Positions 23,020 to 34,767 of a DNA stretch of 64,000 nucleotides are shown here, one piece after another; the stretch's first letter is position 1, and every line of letters begins with the position of its first letter. The DNA comes from Labia minor (lineage: Eukaryota; Arthropoda; Insecta; Dermaptera; Spongiphoridae), in assembly GCA_963082975.1 (NCBI GenBank), contig OY720350.1:16338910-16402909 (forward strand), read 5' to 3'. The notes under the pieces are model-generated. The model ran no database searches, was not told the origin of the DNA, and saw only the letters and a list, made by a program, of their open reading frames with translations. Both the position numbers and the translations under genes were made by a program.

Positions 23020-24302
23020 TTAGGTTGAGTCATAAATAACTTCCGCCTAAGTAGTGTGCTTCTTTTGGTATTGTTTGTACACAATGAGATTCCCCTTGAT
23101 AAGGGATTTTTGTTTTTGCTTAGCAAGTATAAACTGGTCAGTCTCTAGACAACCTCGTTTCGGTGCGCACGTAAATATTTTTTTATTTATACCTTTAAAA
23201 TGGATAATCAAAAAATACACTTTCGACATGTGATGCTTTGGGAATTTAAACAAGGCAATAGTGCTACAGCTACGACTCGAAAACTTTGCAGTGTATATGG
23301 TGAAGGAGTGATAACTGATCGGGCAGTAAGAAATTGGTTTGTAAAATTCCGTTCTGGAGACATGACCTTAAAAGACGAGCCAAGGATGGGTCGTCCTTCT
23401 GACTTTGATGACGATGTTTTGAAGTCAGTTTTGGAAGAAAATCCACGCCAGTCAACTAGAGAGTTATCACAGAAGCTCAATACATCCCAATCAACTGTTT
23501 GCCGTCACTTGGAAAAACTGGGGAAAGCCAGCAAATTGGGTGTATGGGTACCCCATACATTGAGTGAACGCAACAAGGCGGATAGGATGTCAATTGCCAC
23601 AAGTCTGCTCTCACGTGAAAATAATGATCCTTTTTTGAAGAAAATTATAACTGGTGATGAAAAATGGATTACATATGAGAACATCGTCCGTAAAAGACAG
23701 TGGCTAGACAAAGATCAACCTCCTCTACCAGATCCTAAAGCAAACAAACACGGCAAGAAAATTTTGTTGTGTGTATGGTGGGATCGCCAAGGAATAATTC
23801 ACCACGAGCTGTTAAACAGGAATCAAACGGTGAGTGGAGAAGTATATGTTCAGCAGCTACAAAGAGTTCAAGAAAAAATGTTGGAAAAGCGGCCTGCACT
23901 CGTCAACCGCAAGAACGTCATTCTGCTGCATGATAATGCAAAACCACACACAGCAAGGGTGACTCAAGAAAAAATTCTTGAACTTGGCTGGTCTGTTTTT
24001 CCGCATCATCCATACTCTCCGGACCTTGCTCCAACGGATTATCACCTTTTCTGTTCATTGCAAAATTTTTTGAATGGAAAAACCTTCACTTCAGACCAGG
24101 GAGTAAATGAAGCTGTCCTGGAATTCTTTCAGTCAAAGCCTATAAATTTTTACGAGAAGGGTATCGATATGCTGAAAACGAGATGGCAGCAAGTCATATC
24201 CAATAATGGAGAATACATTTTAGATTAATTTTTATTTGTTTTTGTGTTATCGAAAAATAAATGTATGAATAACAAACGAAAGTTATTTATGACTCGACCT
24301 GA
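23020..24302 (+). mobile_element. Mariner transposon, complete and apparently intact
   Basis: 1283 bases. The 28-base ends start TYAGGTYGAGTCATAAATAA on each side, and TA flanks both (23018-23019 and 24303-24304). It carries one uninterrupted transposase frame and an AATAAA at 24256-24261 just after the stop. Only three mismatches between the ends and an open reading frame suggest a recent arrival. Confidence 0.95.
23200..24228 (+). CDS. Mariner transposase (DD34D), 342 aa, intact
   Basis: Cuts and pastes its own element at TA sites; expected to act in the nucleus as a dimer. Residues 1-110 form the paired helix-turn-helix DNA-binding region (RNWFVKFRSGDMTLKDEPR, then GRPSDF as the linker/AT-hook-like part). 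WVPHTL at 116-121 is the conserved mariner block. The catalytic triad is complete: D153 in TGDEKW, D245 in LLHDNAKPHTA and D280 in SPDLAPTDYHLF, with 34 residues between the second and third. The length matches the usual 340-350 aa. The start at MDNQKIHF is the first Met after the 5' untranslated part and gives a normal N-terminus. Six broken mariner relatives in this window belong to other lineages by their ends. Whether it is active cannot be told from sequence alone. Confidence 0.95.
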   Translation: MDNQKIHFRHVMLWEFKQGNSATATTRKLCSVYGEGVITDRAVRNWFVKFRSGDMTLKDEPRMGRPSDFDDDVLKSVLEENPRQSTRELSQKLNTSQSTVCRHLEKLGKASKLGVWVPHTLSERNKADRMSIATSLLSRENNDPFLKKIITGDEKWITYENIVRKRQWLDKDQPPLPDPKANKHGKKILLCVWWDRQGIIHHELLNRNQTVSGEVYVQQLQRVQEKMLEKRPALVNRKNVILLHDNAKPHTARVTQEKILELGWSVFPHHPYSPDLAPTDYHLFCSLQNFLNGKTFTSDQGVNEAVLEFFQSKPINFYEKGIDMLKTRWQQVISNNGEYILD

Positions 24303-24304
24303 TA

Positions 24305-25969
24305 CAATGATAAAATTTTAAAACTTGATTTCATTAATTATTCAATTTTAATTAAAATGAATATTTAATTAATTTAAACCTTTTACTTGGAACCATGTAT
24401 TGTGTTCCCTAATGTCTCAGGAAATAAGATACGAAATATACGTTAAAGATTGAGAATACCTCTCCACTCCATTCCTATCTTCTCAAACTAAAAATAAAAT
24501 GAAACTTGAAGACTTAGTCGAAATTTGAAACTGTAGAGCAAAGATGGTTTTAGATTTATTTTTTAGATTTTTTTTTTTGTTTTTTTTTTTACATGGCTTG
24601 TATTTGTATTAGATACAAGAACCCCTTTGATGACACGGAGCAAATTTTACTAATTGCACGTTAAAAAGAAGAAAATATAAAAATTGTGAAAGAAAAAAGC
24701 TTGCCAACTAAATAAGATTTTTAAAAATTGGAGATCAAGGAGATTGCCTTCTAATTTTATAAAAAAAAATATTTCAATTTTATTAATAAATTTATTATTA
24801 ATATTTTATGGAGTAAAATATTTACTGATTTATTTTTATTTTAAATATTAAACATAGAAGTATAAATAAATACATTTTTATTTATTTTCAATTTTTCAAT
24901 TATATTATGTTTATGCATTTATGTACAGGAACAAACTTTATAATTTCTAACAAAATATGATTTTGTTTAGCCGTCCCGCAATAGTAAAAATTATTGAATG
25001 TTGTCTCTTTAACGTTATAAATAAATTAATTTTATAAAATAATAAATAACATTTTTGTTTTAGATTAGAAGAAATAAAGACATTTTTACAAATTCTTTTA
25101 ATCTATCTCTGTGGGGTTCTCTATGTTTCATAAATTTATTTTATTTATTTATTTTTTTAATTTAATTTTCTCAAGATTAATTTTTCTCATAAAAGTCTGA
25201 ATTTGAATGAAATATTTATAATTGTGTTTGAACAATTATTGAAAACAAATATTCATTTTTTAATTTGTTGAATAGCAAATGAAAAAGATTAACAATCCAT
25301 GTGATTTATACTCCTATTTATATTGTCTAATTAAATAACAATTTATTTTTATTTCGAATTGTGTCTTGTCTGAAAATTCAATTTTTTTACCTGATTAAAA
25401 ATCATCATATGGAAAATTTGAAAATCTTCATTATTGTTTCGTATATTCCTAAACATCAACAAACCAATGAAAATAAAAATGTTGCTTATAATGATCACGA
25501 TTCAAGTGCAAAGGTTATTTGTCCTACCTCAGGGACAATTTCAAATCAACAAAATTCAAGAGAGAGGTGGAAAGAAAAATTGTTCATGTCGTCAATATAT
25601 TAGACTCCACCCAAAATTTCTTCTTTAACTTTTTTAATTTGGGCGTTAGTTAAAAATGTACATTATTTCAAACGTTGTCAAATTTATAAATTATAATAGA
25701 AAAAAATATATATATATATAGATATGGTTATCTAAATATGTTTTGGCCTCTAGACAAAAAATAATTATCTATTAAGATGAGGATGTTTTTTTTTGTTAGT
25801 TCAGAACAGAGTTTAATTAGAAAGAGTGGGATTGATTCTCAAATATTCCACTCCTTTATTTTAATTGTGTTTTGAAGATATTTGTATATATTCTATTATA
25901 ATTGTACATCAAGAAATAATAAAGAGACAAAAATATAAATTTTAATGAGTTTCTTTTCAATAAAAATAT
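24305..25969. other. AT-rich DNA, no gene seen
   Basis: A/T runs and small open frames (80 codons at most) without recognisable motifs. No repeats shared with the rest of the window were noticed. Confidence 0.5.
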
Positions 25970-26565
25970 GCTGGAGTGTCTCCACTCGACTATCTCGCAA
26001 TTTTAATTGAATTAAATAACATATATTATATTTAAATTAAATTTAATTAATTATAAATTAAAATTAATAAATAATAAATAATATTTATTAAACCAGCGTA
26101 TGTTTGGCTCTTTGTTGATGACACCATGTCACGTGTTGGCGCGTGATTTGCAGTGTTAAAAAATTCTGGTACTTTCAGTGATTCAATAAAGTTGAAATTC
26201 TATATATAGCAGTTTTATACAATTTTTAATCATGTGAAAAACTATCAAACATATATCTATATTGTTACGGTCCCTTTAGGGGAAAAATATCAAAATGTTG
26301 TAGGTAATGACCCTCTTTCGGTTGAACTACATTTCTCAAAAGTTGAGAGAAAACTACGAATTTTGAATAATGTCCGTGTACCATTATTCAAACAGTTTTT
26401 GTGTAATCTTGTCTATATTCATACACACACACAAACACACCCACACACAGATATTTTTTTCAACCTTAGTGAAAATGATTCAGGAACCTTCAAAACGTAA
26501 AAAATCATCAAAATCTCGACTTCGAAAATTTTCGTGATCGCAATACTATCTCTGGAGAGATAGTA
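25970..26565 (-). mobile_element. Helentron-like element, family A, copy 7
   Basis: The minus strand starts ACTATCTCTCCAGAGATAGT (one change in the 5' stem region) and ends with the hairpin and CCAGC. A (CA)n tract lies at about 26421-26449. The AGCTAG-type block near 26390 is shortened by a deletion. Confidence 0.8.
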
Positions 26566-27641
26566 AAAATAGATTTAAATCAATTATTAGCAAAATTATT
26601 GAAAAATAAATAAATAAATATACCTCAAAAATTTTCTTTTAATAGTAAAGAAAATATTTTAATTTAGGTATAACTACTTATTGTTTTCTTCAATTTTGTA
26701 CTTATAGTGTTCTAATTTTCAATTTACTTAAACCTTAAACCACGTTAATTTGAATAATTCAAACGCATGTTTATATTTATTTATTAGAATACATATTAAT
26801 TTTTTTAAATTTTTTTATTCATACTAGTACTAATAATCATATATTTATTTTCAAAAAAAAAAAAAACATTCCAATATATTTATATGTAAATGAAAATATT
26901 TTTTATATTTAGGAAAATGAAACCATTTAAAAAATAAAATAGCATTAAATGTCTTCAGAATTTTGAAATTCTCTTTTTTAAATCCAAATTGTAATCCTAT
27001 ACCTATATTCGTAGAAATTAGGAGCTATTATGCTAATTTTTCCTGGAGTTGATTAGGGAATCCGCGTGAGAGATGTTTTAATTAAAGGCTCGGTAGCAGA
27101 GGCAATTAGAATGTCCAACGATGGCTGGTGAATTTCAAATTGTAAAGTTACCCAATAGACGTGAGTGGAGGTGGTGACATCGGATAGAGGAAGGTGTATG
27201 GGTTCCGAATAGAACACGAACGGTGTCCTTTGCTGCCTAGGGACCCCGATTTTGTCCTCCAAATGTTATTTTCTGAACTTTACATTCAAACAAAACGGTC
27301 TCGTTATATGAACATTAAACACATCGAATATTTATTTAACAAACATTAATGGTAAAATTAGAAAATAGTTTTATTTTCATTTTGAAATTTAAAACAATAA
27401 AAATAATTAGTTAACTAAATAACGTTGTTATTACATTTGTAACTCTATGTATATAATAAAAATTGTAAAATTAAATTAACCTTTACATTTTCTATTAGAA
27501 TTTCAGAAACAATTATAAATTTAATAAATTATAATAATAATAATTAAAATAATAATATATTATTATATTTTAAACGACTGCATAATTTCAAATGAAGGGG
27601 CATTCATGATAATTAAATTAATTAATTTACCTTCTTTTTTT
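26566..27641. other. AT-rich DNA with a less AT-rich island at 27030-27260
   Basis: The island holds a minus-strand frame of 69 codons (27053-27262) of unbiased composition (MEDKIGVPRQQRTPFVF...) with no recognised domain. No splice signals could be assigned with confidence. Confidence 0.35.
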
Positions 27642-28234
27642 ATTACTATAGTATTGCGATCACGAAAATTTTCAATGTCGAGATTTTGATGTTTTTATAC
27701 GTTTTGAAGGTTCCTGAATCATTTTCACTAAGGTTGAGAAAAATCTCTCTCTCTCTCTCTGTGTGTGTGTAATTAAAATTACGCAAAAACGGTTTGAGCT
27801 AGAATGAAGAAATTTGGTACATGGGCATTATTCAAAATTTATAGTTTTTCTATCAACTTTTGATAAATGTAGCTCAACCGGAAGAAGGTCATTACCTACA
27901 ACGTTTTGAATTTTTTTCTTGTAAAGTGACCGTAAAAAGAAAGATATATGTTTGATAATTTTTCACATGATTAATAATTGTATAAAACTGCTATATATAG
28001 AATTTCAGCTCGATTAATTCGCTGAAAGTACCAGAATTAATTTTTTAACACTGCAAATCTCACGCGCCAACACGTGACGTGATGCCATCAACAAAGAGCC
28101 AAACATGCGCTGGTTTAATAAATATTATTTATTAATTTTAATTTATCATTTAATTAATTTAATTTAATTTAAATTAATATTTGTTATTTAATCCAATTCA
28201 AATTTGCGAGATAGTCGAGTGGAGACACTCCAGA
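27642..28234 (+). mobile_element. Helentron-like element, family A, copy 8 (first of a tandem pair)
   Basis: The 5' hairpin has collapsed to ACTATAGTATTGCG. CT and GT simple runs lie at about 27748-27770. All internal blocks and a complete 3' end are present. Copy 9 follows six bases later in the same orientation. Confidence 0.8.
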
Positions 28235-28240
28235 ATTTCT

Positions 28241-28532
28241 ATTCTCTCCAGAGATAGTATTGCGATCACGAAAATTTTCGATGTTGAGATTTTGATGTTT
28301 TTATACGTTTTGAAGGTTCCTGAATCATTTTCACTAATGTTGAGAAAAATGTCTGTGTGTGTGTGTGTGTGGAGACAAGATTACGCAAAAACGGTTTGAG
28401 CTAGAATAATGAAATTTGGTACAAGGGCATTATTCAAAATTCGTAGTTTTCTATCAACATCAATTTAAATATAATATATGTTAATTAATCCAATTCAAAT
28501 TTGCGAGATAGTTGAGTGGAGACACTCCAGCT
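28241..28532 (+). mobile_element. Helentron-like element, family A, copy 9 (large internal deletion)
   Basis: The 5' end (TATTCTCTCCAGAGATAGT) through TTTTCTATCAAC is present, then the element jumps straight to ATCAATTTAAATATAATATA and the 3' end. About 300 central bases are missing. Both termini are kept, so it could still be mobilised in trans. Confidence 0.8.
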
Positions 28533-29350
28533 TATTTTTAAAAATATAATATTTTTAAATATATTATTTATTATTTGTTAAATAAATCTCTCTTTAGGAA
28601 TATTTTTTTGAAATAAATAATATTAAAATATTTAACCTTTTATAAAATGAACTGACCGTATATATATAATAAATAATAGAATATATATTATTATAGTAAT
28701 TATTAAAAATTTAATTAATATTATATTAAATTATTAAATCGTAAATAGATGATGATTTATATTATTTTTCATTATTTTATTTCATTTCAAATGGAATTTT
28801 TCTTCGGCATAAATAATATGCTTTATATATGCTATGTATAACTCTTCAATATATTCATATAAATTCGTTTTTCAATATACAAAGAATAAAATAGCATATA
28901 TATCACATTATTTATCATATGATATATTATATAAGCATTTCCATTTATTATTTTATTACATGCAAATATTTTTTATTTAAAAAAAAAAAAAAACTTTGAA
29001 AGAAAAATAAATAAAATCCCTAAATTATTTTATATTTATTCATGAAAAATTAACATTATTAAATTTTTATTAGTAATCATGTATAGAATAAATTTCAAAT
29101 AAATTTTTTTTTTATTCTTTATACCTATTTTAAAACAATTTTGTTTTAAATATATAATAGTTTTTATATAGGCACCTAAATTCATATAGAAAATAAATAT
29201 ATTGAAATTGAATTTTAATAAATTAATTTTTTCCATTTATATGTATAACTATGTACTTTCCAAATTACTTTTATATTCCTATTTATATTGATAATAATAA
29301 TAATAATAGACCATACACTATAATTTTCTAATTGATATATTGCTTTAAAA
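28533..29350. other. Very AT-rich DNA, no gene seen
   Basis: Almost pure A/T with short palindromic AT runs. The 66-codon minus-strand frame is Ile/Lys/Asn/Leu-rich and reflects composition only. Confidence 0.55.
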
Positions 29351-29574
29351 CAGTGATTCTCAACATTTTTTTTTAAAGTGGTCCCAAAAACGGTTTAGAG
29401 TCAAAAAAATTAGAAAAAATTTAGAAACAAAGTCGGAAATGTTTAAGAACCTAGTCCCAAAAACGTTTTAATTTTTTTTAGAACCAAATTGAAAAAATTT
29501 TGAAAAAAATGTTTAACAGCCTCGTAATCTTGCGGTACACTAAAGTGTTGCGGCACAGTGGTTGAGAATCACTA
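29351..29574. mobile_element. hAT-like MITE
   Basis: Left end CAGTGATTCTCAAC and right end, inverted, AGTGATTCTCAACCACTG. Interior with repeated GTCCCAAAAACG blocks and a minus-strand relative of the AAACATTTCCGACTTT motif. The last base of the right end is changed. No exact target duplication found. Confidence 0.7.
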
Positions 29575-29669
29575 AAATTTAAAATAAAATCTCAATTTTC
29601 AATTTTAAACTTGGTAATAAAGATTAATGATTAAAATAATATTTTGATATTTGACTCAAAAGATAAAAA

Positions 29670-30300
29670 GTTGACCCGTGGCCAGGTCCGAACCGACCGA
29701 CGGTTTGAAGTAAATTAATTAGGGGCTTCAGAAACAATTTCAAATAATTTTAATATATCTATTAATGTAATAAAAAACAGATATGGATACATAAATAATA
29801 AATATAAACATTTTTAATTTTATTTTATTTATAATATATATGCAAGACCAGGCTGTGACGACATGAATGGCTGGATGACGTCAAATTTTAAATCAAGAAA
29901 AAACTAATAAATATGATTTTCCCGAGGATAAAACCAATACAAAGTGCATGATTCGTGGTGATATATAAAAAAATCTCCTCATGTGAAATTTGGTGTGAAA
30001 ATAACCCTTCCCTTATTATCGTCGATCGCTAATACTACCACTTCCGGTTTCCGGATTTGCACCAAAAGTTGATCAATTCATTCCACTGATGCATTAAGTA
30101 AATATACCAAATTTCATCAAAATCGGTTGGGCCGTTCAGGCTGTACACATCTATACGAACGGACGGACGGACGGACAGACATCATGCTAAAAATACTTTT
30201 TTCTGTTAAGAAAATGCATGATTCGTGGAGATATGTAAAAATCTCCACATGTGAAATTTGGTGTGAAAACAATACCTCCCTTACTATCGTCGGTCGGTAA
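29670..30300 (-). mobile_element. Helentron-like element, family C (complete ends)
   Basis: The minus strand starts TTACCGACCGACG (30288-30300) and near its end repeats it inverted as CGTCGGTCGGT (29693-29703). This is followed by a small hairpin GACC...GGTC and GTCAAC. A CGGA/GTCC tetranucleotide run lies at about 30161-30180, in the place of the (GT)n of family A. A segment of about 100 bases (30200-30296) is repeated at about 29930-30035. Non-coding. Confidence 0.65.
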
Positions 30301-30303
30301 AAA

Positions 30304-30970
30304 TGTTTTATTAGATTTGTTGATTGATACATTATATAATATAAATAAATAAATGAACAAGAGGTATGAGTGGTTCATTTTTTACTTTTAAATTTTTGTA
30401 TTGGTAAAAATTTAATAAAAAGTTTATTCAACATAAAAGGACATAAATGAATAAATATAATGGTTTTAAATATATTACTTATATACAAACATAACGGATA
30501 GGTGATAATTATTATTTAGAGTGCCATATGGACCCTCAACATCCTGTTGAAATAACCACAAATGGATAACAACCAATGGAAATATTAGAATAGACAATCG
30601 TTTTTAACTTTAAATTTGTAGAGCCCTTAGCAACTCAATTTAATAAATCATCTCTTTATTTTTCAAATTAAACCCTTAACTTTCATTTTATTAAAAATAA
30701 AAACTAAAAATAAATGAATTATTATAGTAATATATAAGTAATATACCAATAACCTAAATGAAAAGTTATTGGTTATTTTCATTTGAGAATTGAGTCTCGT
30801 CTTTTCGAGGATCATTTTTTTAGGAAGAAATTTTTGGGATTCTAAATCTTAACCTAACCTCAATGTTGGAATTTTGAGTTTGAATTGGTGGATAATCTTT
30901 ACCTTAATGGGTGCTAAAGCTCTGAAGAATCCTCAACACTAGCACTAAACAGGTCTGGCTCTAATCACTA
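30304..30970. other. AT-rich DNA and the left half of a diverged repeat pair
   Basis: The part at about 30850-30950 (GTTGGAATTTTGAG ... GCTCTGAAGAATCC ... CACTAGCACT) resembles about 31685-31770 on the other side of the mariner remnant. This suggests an old repeat that the mariner separated. Confidence 0.35.
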
Positions 30971-31472
30971 CCCCGAGGGGCGTTCAAAGTATTCTCGGTA
31001 TAGGTATTAAGGAAAATGCAGAAACTTCTAACTAAAATTTATTTTTCAATGTACTCCCTCATAACCTCAATAAACTTGTTTGCTCGGGAAACTAACTTTT
31101 GAATTTCCTCTAAAAAATATTTTTCCTCCTTGTCCTCAAAATGTGCGTTAATTGCCACCTTCAGCTTTTCATCGTCAGTAAAACGTTTTCCACGAAGATC
31201 TTTTTTTTTAGGTTGGGGAACAAGAAGTAATCACTGGGGGCAAGGTCTGGGCTGTAAGGTGTATGCTTTATTTCTTCAAAGCATTTTTCTCAACATTGTC
31301 GCATCAGTCATTCTGGTCTTCTTACACCAACGATAATTAGATTAGTACTAATGATAAATAAATGAAATTTTGAGGTTATGTTCTCAGGGAGTGTCGTTAC
31401 TAACTGAAATAATTTAAATCCCTTCGTCACTGCTAAATTACCCCGTTACCGAGAATACTTTGAACACCCCTC

Positions 31473-31473
<1 letters not shown>
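30971..31473 (-). mobile_element. Mariner deletion derivative with TIRs
   Basis: The ends CGAGGGGYGTTCAAAGTATT, continuing CTCGGTA, occur inverted at about 30974-31000 and 31447-31473. TA follows the right end, where it enters a (TA)n run; on the left two extra C separate the end from TA. The interior keeps only the transposase C-terminus. Confidence 0.8.
31039..31290 (-). pseudogene. Mariner transposase C-terminal fragment, frameshifted
   Basis: The minus strand reads HTPYSPDLAPSDYFLFPNLKK, then after a one-base slip in an A run RGKRFTDDEKLKVAINAHFE through FIEVMREYIEK and a stop. The third catalytic Asp (APSD) is kept; the N-terminus and the first two Asp are gone. It differs clearly in sequence from the intact mariner at 23200. 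Confidence 0.85.

Positions 31474-31506
<33 letters not shown>
31474..31506. repeat. (TA)n microsatellite
   Basis: Sixteen TA units starting exactly at the TA flank of the mariner remnant. Either the element landed at the edge of the microsatellite or the target TA expanded afterwards. Confidence 0.9.
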
Positions 31507-31509
<3 letters not shown>

Positions 31510-31514
<5 letters not shown>

Positions 31515-32200
31515 TATTTTAGGTTTCTTTGATAGTTTTTATTATTATAGGAAACTATTTGGGTTTGTATGTGAGATTTGATTCTCGAATTTTCAGTGCC
31601 CATTCTGGCTCCATCTTCAAGAGAGTTTTTTAGGGTGGGGATTGTCTTTGGATTCTGAGTTTTAGTCTTTGTGACCAAGAGATGATGTTGGGATTTTGGA
31701 TTGAATGGATGGGTGATTTTTGACTTAGAAGCTCTGAAAAATCTTTGACACTAACACTGACACTGATGCCCGCGAGCAAAAAATAATTATTATTTATTTT
31801 ATCCTTTTATGTTAATATTTATTTCATAATCTAATTAATTATGGTAACAACAGACTGGCTATAGTTTAGAGTTAGATTAGATTTATAACGTTGACAATTA
31901 AGAGAGATTTTATTAATTCATAACCTCATCTAGTTTGCAAATTGAAGGTGAATAACTTAGTTTGTTTATATTTATTCCTATTGTATCCATTATGGCGTTT
32001 GTTATTTTCCATTTGTGATAATTTGAACAAAGAAACCATGATGATGAGGACAATTCCTTCGAAACTAAAGTAATCATATTATTACTTGTAATTAGGTACA
32101 AAAAATTATATTCGTATATATTTTATAATAAATATAATAGAATAGATTTAAACAAGTGAAGGTATTTTTATATAAAATGGTTTATACATTATATAAATAA
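31510..32200. other. Right half of a diverged repeat pair, then AT-rich DNA
   Basis: 31680-31770 resembles 30850-30950. The rest has a minus-strand frame of 62 codons with no recognised content. Confidence 0.35.
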
Positions 32201-32505
32201 AACGATGTTTTTAATTTTTTTTTTGCTTTATTTTTCAACATTCAAGATAGTTTAGACCTGTACGATGACAGCTGAACGTGTGCGAAATATTTTGTACAAC
32301 CATTTGAATATGGAAAGCTGTGTGCAACGTGGGTGCCGCGTTTGCTAACGTTACACTGCTTCGAAAAACCATTTCTATGGACTGTAGGCGTAATCCAAAC
32401 GAATTTTTGCGTCGATTCAGAACTGTTGATGAGACTTAAATTAAATTAATTAATTAAAACACCATTATGAGAAATGTATCAGTGTTGTTGGAGATTATGT
32501 TGTCG
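32201..32505 (+). mobile_element. Mariner relic lacking recognisable TIRs
   Basis: Homologous to the interior of 8286-8764, from AACGATGTTTTT to GGAGATTATGTTG. It keeps WVPRL-type sequence at about 32330, RKTIS-like and RRNPNEFLRRFRTVDET, better preserved in places than the copy at 8286. It holds a stop, and the terminal repeats have been lost, so it is immobile. Confidence 0.75.
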
Positions 32506-33476
32506 TATATATGTTTTATTTTTTTTTTTTTTGGGAACACATTTGTTTTCCTTCACTTCCCTGTCTGATCTTTCCTCCGTAAAGCGATATAATGAATATA
32601 TTTTTATAAAAAAAAAAAAAATATTAAGTGCTGAATTAAATCTAATATTTCTTTCTTTTATACGTTTTCAAGTAAATAAATGTTAAAATCATTTCCCTCT
32701 TAAAACATTAAATTAATGATGAATTTATTTTTTCTGCATTTGGTTTCTTTTCCTTTAATTATAAATAACATCAAAGATTATTTAGAACTTTATTCCACTT
32801 AGTTGACTTTATACACTTTATACGGACTAATAAATTTAATAAAATTGTAATCATTTTGCGGAATGCCAGTCAAAGAAGGCTTTTTCATATTTTCAAGAAA
32901 ACACACTAGGAGACAAAGAGAGAGCGAAAGAGACTTGGGAAATCGGAAGTTTTCCATGTACCAATTTCATTTCTCTGGGATTGAATATTTTTCTTGTCAA
33001 TGACACTTTGTAGAAACAGTAGACAGGGGTGTGACCCCATTACGTGTAATTAATTCTGTCGGGCCGAATCAATAGTGCGTCGGCCCGGGACACATCCTCT
33101 CAGATGCTGCGAAAGCTTGACACCCCCACTCGAGCAGAGACTGATTATAGAGCTTTAAAGAGAGAAAGAATAAAAAAGTATAAAGATACATTTGAGTAGA
33201 AGAGAATAAAAAAAAAATCACATATATTCAAACATATGAAATACGACAAAAAACACAAAAAACAAGATTTTCTTTTCATCCTTGGCTTTCTGTTTCATCA
33301 TTCACATTTTTTTTTTCTCTTAAAACTATAAAATTTCACTATACTACCTAAAGTCTCATTTACAAAAAAAAAAAATAAATAAATATAATATAAATAAATA
33401 AACATATTAATATTCATTAAAAAAATAAGTGATTAATTACATTTGACTATTTTACCAAGTTTTTATGACCCTTTTT
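32506..33476. other. AT-rich DNA with a less AT-rich island at about 32870-33180
   Basis: The island includes GTCGGGCCGAATCAATAGTG and CGGCCCGGGACACATCCTC, the most GC-rich stretch in this part. There is no open frame. It could be conserved non-coding DNA. Confidence 0.4.
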
Positions 33477-34090
33477 ACTATCTCGCCAGAGATAGTATTG
33501 CGATCACGAAAATTTTCGATGTCGAGATTTTGATGTTTTTATACGTTTTGAAGGTTCCTGAATCATTTTCACTAAGGTTGAGATAAATGTCTCTGTGTGT
33601 GTGTGTGTGTATGTTTGTATGTATGTAGACAAGATTACGCAAAAACGGTTTGAGCTAGAATAATGAAATTTTGTATACGGTAATTATTCAAAATTCGTAG
33701 TTTTCTCTCAACTTTTGAGAAATGTAGCTCAACCAGAAGAGGGTCATTACCTACCACGTTTTGGTTTTTTTCCTTCTAAAGTGACCGTGAAAATAAAGAT
33801 ATATGTTTGATAATTTTTCACATGATTAAAAATTGTATAAAACTGCTATATATAGAATTTCAGCTTGATTGAATCTCTGAAAGTACCGGAATTAATTTTT
33901 TAAAACTGCATATCACGCGCCAACACTTGACGTGGTGTCACCAACAAAGAGCCAAATATGCGCTGGTATAATAAATATTATTTATTAATTTTAATTTATA
34001 ATTTATAATGAATTAAATTTAATTTAAATATAATATATGTTATTTAATCCAATTCAAATTGCGAGATAGTCGACTGGAGACACTCCAGCT
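33477..34090 (+). mobile_element. Helentron-like element, family A, copy 10 (full length)
   Basis: Perfect 5' hairpin ACTATCTC-GCCA-GAGATAGT, (GT)n with TGTA units at 33592-33629, all internal blocks, and GCGAGATAGTCGACTGGAGACACTCC at the end, where G to C weakens one base pair of the terminal hairpin. Confidence 0.85.
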
Positions 34091-34736
34091 TATTTTACTT
34101 ATTCTTAGTCATTAACATTTTTTATTGGTGAATTTAATCCTCAGTATAAATTGTTAAATCAGAAAAATTGATAAACAAGTTACACAAAAATTTCTAAATT
34201 AATTCATATTTAAATATTGAAAATTAGATGATTTTTTTTAAAATTTTTTCTGTACTTACTGAGATTAGAACGCTTGTTCTCAAGTTATGTAGCACAGAAC
34301 TTTGCCATTTGAGCTTCGTATGAATGATGTATGTATGGGGGTACTTTAATAAATTATTGAATTTTCATGAAAAAATTATTATTAAAATTTGTAAGAGGAT
34401 GAGTGGACATAGTTAACTTTTGAAACACAGTTAAATATTATAAAAGACTTTAAAACATAAAAAAAAAGAAAGAAAAAATATAAAATGAATTGGAATATGA
34501 ACCAAAACAACAATAACGCTTTTGTTTTGTTAAAGTTGATTCGTAGAACAAATGCAGAGTGTACTACTATATCTGACAATCTTTTTTTTTTATTTTTTTA
34601 TTTTATATTCACTTATATCAGACACATTTGTTGTTGGTTAAGCAGTCGTGTGAAAAAAAAAAAATTTGATCTGACGTAGACAGTTGTCAAGCGAACTTGT
34701 CAGAAACAAGCAAATGAAATAAACTAATTACAAAAC

Positions 34737-34767
<31 letters not shown>

